A stretch of DNA of 40,295 nt from an uncultured Lachnospiraceae bacterium (GTDB lineage Bacteria > Bacillota > Clostridia > Lachnospirales > Lachnospiraceae). A program made the position numbers and the translations under genes. How positions within the stretch are numbered: the stretch's first letter is position 1; every line of letters begins with the position of its first letter. This document shows, piece by piece, positions 8,360 to 16,068 of the stretch. The stretch spans positions 13,742 to 54,036 of the forward strand of contig CAJUAE010000013.1 in assembly GCA_910583965.1 (NCBI GenBank), read 5' to 3'. The notes below the pieces were generated by a model. The model was not told the DNA's origin and did not search any database. It worked only from the letters and a program-made list of their open reading frames with translations.

Positions 8360-9736
8360 ATGGAAGAAAAAAAAGAAGAAACGACGCAAGTTGCAATTGC
8401 GGTGGAGAACGTCTGCAAGGTTTACAGGCTCTATGATAAGCCAACAGACCGATTAAAGGAAGCGCTGAAACTGACTAGGAAACAGAAATATCATGAATCC
8501 CATGCATTGTCAAACGTTAGTTTTGATGTTCGACAAGGAGAATGTGTTGGTATTATTGGAACAAATGGTTCTGGAAAATCGACAATTTTAAAGATTATTA
8601 CAGGTGTGCTGAATCCGTCAAGCGGTTCAGTCGCCGTCAATGGACGTATCTCTGCACTTTTGGAATTGGGAGCAGGATTTAATCAAGAATATTCGGGCAT
8701 TGAAAATATTTATTTAAATGGGACTATGAATGGTTTTTCAGAGGATGAAATTAAAGAGAGATTGCAGGATATCCTTGACTTTGCGGATATTGGCGATTAT
8801 GTTTATCAGCCAGTAAAAACTTATTCGAGCGGAATGTTTGTTCGACTTGCGTTTTCAGTGGCCATCAATATTGATCCTGAGATTTTAATTGTTGACGAGG
8901 CGCTTTCAGTTGGCGATGTGTTTTTTCAAGCAAAGTGTTATCACAAGTTTGAAGAATTTAAAAGAATGGGAAAGACCATTATGATTGTCAGTCATGACCT
9001 AAGCAGTATTGCCAAGTATTGTGACAGAGTAATTCTACTCAATCAGGGAGTGAAACTTGGTGAGGGTTCACCTAAGGAAATGATTGATGATTTTAAGCGT
9101 GTTTTGGTGGGGCAGTATGAATTGCCTGAATCAAGATCAGAGCAAAGTTTAGTAAATGATGCAGATGTGCAGGAAGCAGTTCAGTCGCAAGCTGCTGCGC
9201 AAAAGCGTGCAAGACAACAATCAGATGGTAGAGATGTAAAAACACTTGAGTATGGAACGCAGGAGGCAGTTATTGAGGAGATTTATCTGACAGATGACCG
9301 TGGGACGCAGACAAATGCCATTATCAAAGGACTTTCTTTTAGTATTTGTATGCGGGTAAGATTTCTACAGGATCTGCCAGCGCCGATTTTTGCCTTTTCG
9401 ATTAAGACTGCCAAAGGAACTGAAATCACAGGAACCAATACCATGTTTGAAAAGGCATTTTTGGAGCCAGTGAAAGCGGGAAGCGTAAAGGATATTCACT
9501 TTACGCAGAAAATGTCACTGCAAGGCGGTGAGTATTTAATTTCTTTTGGGGTTACAGGGTACGAAGGAAATGATTTTAAAGTGTATCATAGACTCTATGA
9601 TGCATTGGATGTGACTGTGGTGTCCGACAAGAATACGGTTGGGTACTATGATATGGATTCCAAAGTGGTAGTCAGAGATGCACATGAGAAAAGCGATTTG
9701 GGGGATAACATTATAAAGTACACAAAGATACAGTGA
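8360..9736 (+). CDS. Polysaccharide export ABC ATPase with Wzt-like C-terminal domain
   Basis: A 458-residue ATPase that powers the preceding permease. Visible motifs are Walker A GTNGSGKS (67-74), signature YSSGM (155-159), Walker B ILIVDE (175-180) and the H-loop His212. The nucleotide-binding part ends near residue 255. A Gln/Ala-rich linker (about 256-295) leads to a C-terminal beta-rich domain (about 300-440) of the kind found in Wzt proteins that bind the modified end of an O-antigen. TagH/RgpD-type ATPases without such a domain are shorter. The next gene encodes a possible chain-end modifying enzyme, which fits Wzt-like recognition. The binding function is inferred. Confidence 0.9.
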   Translation: MEEKKEETTQVAIAVENVCKVYRLYDKPTDRLKEALKLTRKQKYHESHALSNVSFDVRQGECVGIIGTNGSGKSTILKIITGVLNPSSGSVAVNGRISALLELGAGFNQEYSGIENIYLNGTMNGFSEDEIKERLQDILDFADIGDYVYQPVKTYSSGMFVRLAFSVAINIDPEILIVDEALSVGDVFFQAKCYHKFEEFKRMGKTIMIVSHDLSSIAKYCDRVILLNQGVKLGEGSPKEMIDDFKRVLVGQYELPESRSEQSLVNDADVQEAVQSQAAAQKRARQQSDGRDVKTLEYGTQEAVIEEIYLTDDRGTQTNAIIKGLSFSICMRVRFLQDLPAPIFAFSIKTAKGTEITGTNTMFEKAFLEPVKAGSVKDIHFTQKMSLQGGEYLISFGVTGYEGNDFKVYHRLYDALDVTVVSDKNTVGYYDMDSKVVVRDAHEKSDLGDNIIKYTKIQ

Positions 9737-9757
9737 ACAGGAGCAGGTGGAGGCAGT

Positions 9758-11851
9758 ATGGCAGATAAGATGCGGATAAAGCAGGAAAAAATCGGTGGTG
9801 TAATTATGGATTACACCTATTATGCGGGGCAGGATTTGTATTCGGACGGCGCAGTGGAAGATGAGATGTTGGACATTGCAATGAACAATTCGCCAGAGCA
9901 CTTCTTACAAATAATTGAAGAAAAGAAAAGCTGGCCGATTTTTTATCATTTTTCACCGCTGCGCACAAATATTATTGACTGGATACCTTTCCAAAAAACA
10001 GACAAAGTGCTTGAGATTGGTTCTGGATGTGGGGCAATTACCAGTACACTAGCCAGAAAAGTTGGCAGCGTCACTTGTGTGGATTTATCTAAAAAACGTA
10101 GTTTGGTCAATGCATATCGCAATTGTGACGCGGACAATATTACAATTATGGTTGGCAATTTTAAGGAGATTGAACCCCATCTTGATACAGATTATGATTA
10201 TGTATTATTAATTGGCGTCTTTGAATATGGGCAAGCCTATATTGGCGGAGTATCTCCCTATGAGGATTTTATGCGAATTTGTAACCGCCATAGAAAGCAG
10301 GAAGGACGTCTTGTCATTGCAATTGAAAATAAATTTGGATTAAAATACTGGGCAGGATGTAGAGAGGACCATCTGGGAACTTATTTTTCAGGGTTAGAAG
10401 GATATCATGAGGGCGGTTCCGCCAGAACTTTTACTAGACACGGACTACAAAAAATATTGGATAAAGTTGGAATAAAAGAATATAAGTTCTATTATCCGTA
10501 TCCAGATTATAAATTTGCAACAGCTATTTATTCAGATTCTTATCTGCCCAAGAAAGGGGAGTTAAGTAATAATCTCAGAAATTTTGACAGAGAGCGGGTG
10601 CTCCTATTTGATGAGAAACAGGTATTTGATGAAATTTTGGAGGAGAAGGAGTTTCCATTATTTTCAAATTCTTATCTGTTGGTGGTTGGCGCTGTGCCTG
10701 ATGTAATTTACACTAAATTTTCTAACGATAGGGCTGCAAAATGGGCAGTGCGCACATCAATTGTAAAAGAGCAGTCAGGGGTAGTTCATGTGGAGAAGCT
10801 GCCAGATACAGAGGCGGCATGTAAACATTTAAAGAATACAAAACAAGCATATGAACAATTGTCGGTGCGTTATGAGGGAACAAAGATTAGAATCAATACT
10901 TGCGCTGTGATTGGGGAGGATCTTAGAAATGGACTCTCTTTTGCGTACTGTAATGGTAGGACATTAGAATCTTTGCTTGACGAGTGCCTAACGCGAGCCG
11001 ATGTCGCAGGATTTAAAACGCTTATTGAGGAATATCTTTATTGGCTGCGCTATAAAGAAGATACTTTTGCAGTTAGCAATTTTGATTTTATCTTTCCAAA
11101 CATTCTTGTGGATGGGGAAACATGGCACGTCATTGACTATGAGTGGACGTTTGATAAGCATATTGACTCAAATGATATTGCTTTTCGCGCATTTTATAAC
11201 TACATGCTTGGCGGGGAGATGCGCAGGGCATGCAAGGACCTTCTTATGAAAGATATTTTAGGATACTCTGATGCGCAGATAGCGGAGGCAGCCGTGGAGG
11301 AACAAGAGTTTCAACTTCGGATTACGCAGCGTCGTGCCTCGGCAGAGCGAATGCGGGAACTCATTGGCAATCCAGCATACGCTTTGGAAGGAATGGTACA
11401 ATATTGTCGTCATGCAGATTTGCAGTATGTAGTGCAGATTTTTATTGATTATGGTGAAGGATTTAGCGAAGAAAATTCACAAAAACTGTTGAACTGTTAC
11501 CTGCTGGGAAAACACTTGAGATTGGAGTTTGATATTCCTGAGGGCGCAGTAAAGTTTCGCATTGATCCTTGCTCATTTTCTTGTGTTGTGGAGATTCTTA
11601 AGATTCAGGTAGGAGATAGAAGGTATAGTGCAGAAGAAATTGTGGCGAATGGCTGTTGGCAAGAATGTGGAGTGGTTGTGTTTGACCATGAGGACCCTAA
11701 CCTCGCTTTTGATGTAGAAGGAGGGCAACACCTTACAGTGGAATTGGATGTTCTGGAATTGCCACCGCAGTTTGCAGTACAGATTGTACAGAGTGCAACA
11801 AAAGAGAGCTTTCTCTCTAAAACAAAGACATTTTTTAAGTCAAAGAAATGA
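9758..11851 (+). CDS. SAM methyltransferase fused to a kinase-like domain (WbdD-like chain-end modifier?)
   Basis: A 697-residue protein. The N-terminal half is a class I methyltransferase: motif I VLEIGSGCG at 84-92, then an acidic VDLS strand end about 18 residues on. The middle (about 330-530) looks like an APH/choline-kinase-type fold: FDFIFPN gives the catalytic D-x4-N (D443, N448), and VIDYEW gives the metal-binding Asp (D460) with the usual spacing. A short beta-rich C-terminus and a basic tail follow. Known precedent: WbdD, a methyltransferase plus kinase, caps E. coli O9a polymannose and sets chain length, and Wzt reads the cap. The position right after a Wzt-like ATPase suggests the same here. 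Start: ATG 9758 with GGAGG four bases upstream; in-frame ATGs at 9770 and 9806 are alternatives. Confidence 0.75.
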   Translation: MADKMRIKQEKIGGVIMDYTYYAGQDLYSDGAVEDEMLDIAMNNSPEHFLQIIEEKKSWPIFYHFSPLRTNIIDWIPFQKTDKVLEIGSGCGAITSTLARKVGSVTCVDLSKKRSLVNAYRNCDADNITIMVGNFKEIEPHLDTDYDYVLLIGVFEYGQAYIGGVSPYEDFMRICNRHRKQEGRLVIAIENKFGLKYWAGCREDHLGTYFSGLEGYHEGGSARTFTRHGLQKILDKVGIKEYKFYYPYPDYKFATAIYSDSYLPKKGELSNNLRNFDRERVLLFDEKQVFDEILEEKEFPLFSNSYLLVVGAVPDVIYTKFSNDRAAKWAVRTSIVKEQSGVVHVEKLPDTEAACKHLKNTKQAYEQLSVRYEGTKIRINTCAVIGEDLRNGLSFAYCNGRTLESLLDECLTRADVAGFKTLIEEYLYWLRYKEDTFAVSNFDFIFPNILVDGETWHVIDYEWTFDKHIDSNDIAFRAFYNYMLGGEMRRACKDLLMKDILGYSDAQIAEAAVEEQEFQLRITQRRASAERMRELIGNPAYALEGMVQYCRHADLQYVVQIFIDYGEGFSEENSQKLLNCYLLGKHLRLEFDIPEGAVKFRIDPCSFSCVVEILKIQVGDRRYSAEEIVANGCWQECGVVVFDHEDPNLAFDVEGGQHLTVELDVLELPPQFAVQIVQSATKESFLSKTKTFFKSKK

Positions 11852-11857
11852 TATAAT
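11849..11857 (+). promoter_or_regulatory. Extended -10 promoter candidate for the glycosyltransferase block
   Basis: A perfect TGnTATAAT overlaps the stop codon of the methyltransferase-kinase gene and lies 23 bases before the next ATG. No convincing -35 box is seen, which extended -10 promoters can do without. It could give the three following glycosyltransferases an independent supply of transcript. Confidence 0.45.
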
Positions 11858-11880
11858 ATACTCTGAGATGGAGGAGAGTC

Positions 11881-13938
11881 ATGTTAGGAAAGATAAAGGG
11901 TGCCATACAGGATAGGTTATATCAGAGTTGTATTGAAGCGTATGAGAGAGACTTGCGCTGCCAGACCGATCCCTATTTAGTATGGGTGCAGGAGAATGAG
12001 CAGCGCGCTTCTGAGAAAGCGGGAACAGAGCGATATTCTGAGCTTGGCATTGTCTATATGGAGGATTGCGGCAGCCGCTTTTCTTTGTCTGATTGCAACA
12101 AAAAGTATCTTTTGTTTGTGTCACGGGAAGGTAGAATAGCAGTAAATGCCATAAGTGAAGTAGTGTCGTATTTTGAATCCCATCAGGATGTAGATATTAT
12201 CTATGCAGATGAAGATGTGTGGATGTTAGATCAGAGCAGACCACAAAATGTTTTGAAAGATGATGGTGGTGCGCATCGGATTTTTCCGTGGACAAAACCA
12301 ATATGGTCGCCAGATACTTTGTTTTCATTTTTTTACTTTGGACATATTTTTGCTGTTCGCAGAGAGGCTTTTTTAGCGCTTGCGTGGCTTGGAGATACGA
12401 ATTATCGCAGAAATATCTATGATTTTGTCTTGAAGGCATCAGAGCAAGGTAGTTGTCCAAATCACATTGACAAGATACTTTTTCATGCATACGAGCGGGG
12501 AAACAGCAGGGAAGAAATTGAAGATACACTTATGCATAGAACAGATTTTATCGGTGTGGGTAGCACATATGACGATATCCGAAAACAGGCAATGGTGCGG
12601 CGTGGACTTGTAGGGAAAATGGTGGTAGATGAAGGGACAGGAATCTCTTATCCAATCTATGAAGTGCCAGATAAGCCGCTTGTCAGTATTGTTATTCCCT
12701 CTAAGGACAACCCAAAGGTATTGCAACAGTGTATTCGCTCTATTTATATGCACACAGATTATCCCAATTTTGAATTGATTGTGATCGACAATGGAAGTAC
12801 AGAGGAAGTGCGTGCTACACTTGAAAATTTCCGTGTGGAGTGTCCGTTTCGGTATCTATATTTGCCAATGGACTATAATTTTTCACGAATGTGTAATCTA
12901 GGGGTGAAAGAGACAAAGGGAACATATATTCTGTTACTTAATGATGATATGGAGGTAATTGAGGATTCATGGCTAACTAGAATGGTTGGTCAAGCATCAT
13001 TGCAACATGTCGGTGCAGTGGGTGCAAAACTTTTGTATCCAAACTCGACCAAAATACAACATGTAGGGATTACCAATACGATATCGGGCCCTGGGCATAA
13101 ACTAAAACTGTTGGATGACAATCTGTCTTACTATTATGGCAGGAATCGTTTTGTGTATGATATGATTGGTGTCACAGCTGCTTGTCTTTTAATGCGCAAA
13201 GATTGTTTTCTTGCTATGGGCGGATTATATGAAGGGCTTGCTGTGGCATATAATGATGTCGATTTATGTTTTAGCTTAGGGGATAAAGGATTATATAATG
13301 TCCAGCGCAATGACGTAGTCTTGTATCATCACGAGTCGCTTAGTCGCGGAGATGACTTAAAAGATGAGAAGAAATTAAAACGTCTGACGACAGAGCAAAA
13401 TGTGTTATATGAACGGCACCCTAATCTTTACAGGCATGACCCTTTTATTGGAACGTTGTTAAACAGTGGAGAACCAGAGTACAGTTGTCGCTGGTTGGAA
13501 GGGTATGAACGTGCAGATGATATCGCTGTAGGAGATGTTCCCGTGGAGGGAAAAAAGCTTCCACCACAGGAAAAAATGAACAAGGCAATTATGATTGTCG
13601 TAGAGGATTGTGGGCGTAAAGATCATACGAAAAAGGTATATTATCTCATTAAAGGCTGGGCGTATATACCTGGTGTAGACAATGCGCGCTATCAATTTAA
13701 AATCCTTTTTGTTAATAATGCTGGCAATGTGTGGGAGCTTCCTGTACAGAAACGATATCGCAAAGATGTAGCAGCAATTTTGCCGGATGAAACAAATGTG
13801 GAATTGACTGGATTTTGTAGTTGGATTTTTGAGGGAATCTTGCCGCCAGATACGTATGAGTTGTGGATGACTGCAAAGGATAGCTGCTCAAGACAGAGAC
13901 TATATCGAAGGATGGAGAAAAAGCTGGCAATCGAATGA
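11881..13938 (+). CDS. GT2 glycosyltransferase with degenerate N-terminal GT half-domain
   Basis: A 685-residue cytoplasmic enzyme. The active GT2 domain starts near residue 266 (PLVSIVIPSKDN) and has the metal-binding NDD at 354-356, GAVGAKL, and a late NDVD plus HHESLSRG segment. The first ~250 residues match only the back half of a GT2 domain (compare the 16069-18075 protein): LFVSREGRI (78-86) stands where the QDD metal site should be, followed by YADED and SPDT (143-146). This domain lacks the nucleotide-binding start and is probably not catalytic. A C-terminal domain with KGW (591-593) and DNAR (600-603) is shared with the next protein. The start is backed by GGAGG six bases upstream. 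The donor is likely dTDP-rhamnose or a hexose; not provable here. Confidence 0.88.
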   Translation: MLGKIKGAIQDRLYQSCIEAYERDLRCQTDPYLVWVQENEQRASEKAGTERYSELGIVYMEDCGSRFSLSDCNKKYLLFVSREGRIAVNAISEVVSYFESHQDVDIIYADEDVWMLDQSRPQNVLKDDGGAHRIFPWTKPIWSPDTLFSFFYFGHIFAVRREAFLALAWLGDTNYRRNIYDFVLKASEQGSCPNHIDKILFHAYERGNSREEIEDTLMHRTDFIGVGSTYDDIRKQAMVRRGLVGKMVVDEGTGISYPIYEVPDKPLVSIVIPSKDNPKVLQQCIRSIYMHTDYPNFELIVIDNGSTEEVRATLENFRVECPFRYLYLPMDYNFSRMCNLGVKETKGTYILLLNDDMEVIEDSWLTRMVGQASLQHVGAVGAKLLYPNSTKIQHVGITNTISGPGHKLKLLDDNLSYYYGRNRFVYDMIGVTAACLLMRKDCFLAMGGLYEGLAVAYNDVDLCFSLGDKGLYNVQRNDVVLYHHESLSRGDDLKDEKKLKRLTTEQNVLYERHPNLYRHDPFIGTLLNSGEPEYSCRWLEGYERADDIAVGDVPVEGKKLPPQEKMNKAIMIVVEDCGRKDHTKKVYYLIKGWAYIPGVDNARYQFKILFVNNAGNVWELPVQKRYRKDVAAILPDETNVELTGFCSWIFEGILPPDTYELWMTAKDSCSRQRLYRRMEKKLAIE

Positions 13939-16052
13939 AAGAAGAAGCATTACAATATCAGAAAGAATTTTTTGCACAGAAGACACCGTATCTGCAGTGG
14001 TTAAAACAGCAAAAAACAGAGGATACGATGGTTTCAGGGAAGCAGATAAACAAGCTTCCCTTTTCTTCGTGTATGGATAGTATAAAATGTTTTGGGGAAA
14101 TTCAATCAGAGCAAATTTATCTGTTTGTGAGAGAGGGCGGAATACTAACAAAGAATGCAGAACAGCGGATAGCAAAGTGTTTTTTTGTGTCTGAGAAAGC
14201 AGAAACGATGCTTGTCTATGCAGATGAGGACTATGCAGGAACCTTGCAAGAACTATATGATATAGAGGAAAATTGTTTTGACACAGCAGTCATAGAGCCA
14301 TATCAATACAGTACAGAGAAAGGGAATCTGTATTATAGGGGGCTGCCTTGGTTTAAACCTGATTTCTCACCAGATACACTCGCTTCTTTTTTTTATCTTG
14401 GCAGTGTGTTTGCTATTCGCGGAGATGTGATCTTGGAGATTATTAGCAAATTTCAGGAAGAAATCGACCTCTATGAACTTGTCTATTGGATATTTCAGAA
14501 GGCGCTAAACAGGCATCAGCTAAGAAAAAATATAGGGATTGTCCATATACCAGAGATATTGTATACCAATGATAACCCCAACAAAATACAGCGAATGGAG
14601 TGTTCGGAAAAAATTCAAAAACTACATCAAAAGGATTTCGGACAAGAGAAAGTATCCATTGTTATTCTAAGTAAAGACCATGCAGAATTGTTAAAACATT
14701 GTTTGGAAACACTGATTCGATACACTGAATATGAAAATTATGAAGTGATTGTTGTGGATAATGGTAGTCGTTTAGAACAGAAACACCAGATATCGAGTTT
14801 TATTGACACACACAACAACACAGACAAAAAACATAGAATTTATTATTTTTATCAGAGACAGGAATTTAATTTTTCTGCGTTGTGTAATATTGGTGCCCAG
14901 TATGCAACTGGCAACTATTTGCTTTTTATGAATGATGATGTGGAGGTTATTGATACCATTGAAAGTAGAAAATGGCTCAATAAAATGATGGTGTATGCCA
15001 TGAAGTCTCATGTGGGCGCTGTCGGAGCAAAATTGTATTATCCAAGTCATTCAGAAGAAAACTGTAATAGAATCCAACATGTGGGAATCACCAATATGGG
15101 GATTGGACCTGCACATAAGTTGAATGGTAGGAGAGATATAGGCTGTATTTATTATGGGCATAACACGCAAAATTATAATATGTTGGCGGTCACTGCCGCT
15201 TGTATGTTGATTCAAAAGACTATATTTGATGCAGTTGGCGGATTTGATACGTCCTTTCCAATAGCATACAATGATGTGGAGTTTTGCTTTCGGCTGTATC
15301 AGCGGGGATATTTTTCGGTGCAAGTCAATGAGGCAGTGTTGATTCATCATGAATCTCTTAGTCGGGGATACGATTTTTCCCCAGAAAAGCAACAGCGATT
15401 GCAGGATGAAAAAGAACGACTGTATCAAAAATATCCTTTGTTTCGTGCTACAGATCCGTTTTATAGCCCGCATTTGGTACAGTGGAAAAAAGATGTGGAT
15501 TATAATGTCAATTATTTATATGCGTGCGATAAAATGGCGAAGCCTGTACTTTTAGCGGCACAGGGCAGCAAATGGTCAAGTGATATTGTGCGGCGGGAAG
15601 GTTTTCGCGAGCGACTGTATCGAAGTAGCAACGTTGCTGGAAAAATATATGACAAAATTACAGGTAGAAATCTTTTGATGTTTCAGATAGATAGCGTTCT
15701 ACAGGACGATAAAATGGTGACAATAACTGGCTGGTGTGTTCAGCGCAATCACGATAATGCAAGACTTTTTAAAAATATTTGGCTTGTCGAGGAAACTGAG
15801 AAAGCTGGTGTAGGAACAATATATGTGTTTGACCTGCCGTCAAAGTTACGCGAAGATGTGGCAGAATTGTTTGCAGAGGATAAAAGTACAGAAAATGTAG
15901 CACTTTCAGGCATTTCTTTGCTGTTTGCAAAACAAGGACTGCGACATGGAAAGTATCGAATAGCAGTTCTTATCAACAAAAAATATTTGTTGTATATACA
16001 TGACCAAGCAGGAAATTTGGTATTTATAAAAATTGATGGAAATTCACAGTAG
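13935..16052 (+). CDS. GT2 glycosyltransferase, paralogue of the preceding one
   Basis: A 705-residue protein with the same three-part plan as its upstream neighbour, which it overlaps by four bases (ATGA). The N-terminal part is again a decayed GT half-domain, with LFVREGG at 63-69 in place of a metal site and FSPDT at 144-148. The active GT2 domain begins near residue 237 (KVSIVILSKDH), with NDD at 333-335 and the same IQHVGITN and HHESLSRG landmarks. The C-terminal domain has TGW (598-600) and DNAR (607-610), with the same eight-residue W-to-N spacing. Tandem duplication followed by divergence explains the pair. They probably add successive residues of the repeat unit; which sugars is unknown. 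Confidence 0.88.
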   Translation: MKEEALQYQKEFFAQKTPYLQWLKQQKTEDTMVSGKQINKLPFSSCMDSIKCFGEIQSEQIYLFVREGGILTKNAEQRIAKCFFVSEKAETMLVYADEDYAGTLQELYDIEENCFDTAVIEPYQYSTEKGNLYYRGLPWFKPDFSPDTLASFFYLGSVFAIRGDVILEIISKFQEEIDLYELVYWIFQKALNRHQLRKNIGIVHIPEILYTNDNPNKIQRMECSEKIQKLHQKDFGQEKVSIVILSKDHAELLKHCLETLIRYTEYENYEVIVVDNGSRLEQKHQISSFIDTHNNTDKKHRIYYFYQRQEFNFSALCNIGAQYATGNYLLFMNDDVEVIDTIESRKWLNKMMVYAMKSHVGAVGAKLYYPSHSEENCNRIQHVGITNMGIGPAHKLNGRRDIGCIYYGHNTQNYNMLAVTAACMLIQKTIFDAVGGFDTSFPIAYNDVEFCFRLYQRGYFSVQVNEAVLIHHESLSRGYDFSPEKQQRLQDEKERLYQKYPLFRATDPFYSPHLVQWKKDVDYNVNYLYACDKMAKPVLLAAQGSKWSSDIVRREGFRERLYRSSNVAGKIYDKITGRNLLMFQIDSVLQDDKMVTITGWCVQRNHDNARLFKNIWLVEETEKAGVGTIYVFDLPSKLREDVAELFAEDKSTENVALSGISLLFAKQGLRHGKYRIAVLINKKYLLYIHDQAGNLVFIKIDGNSQ

Positions 16053-16068
16053 AAAGGTGTGGGACAAA

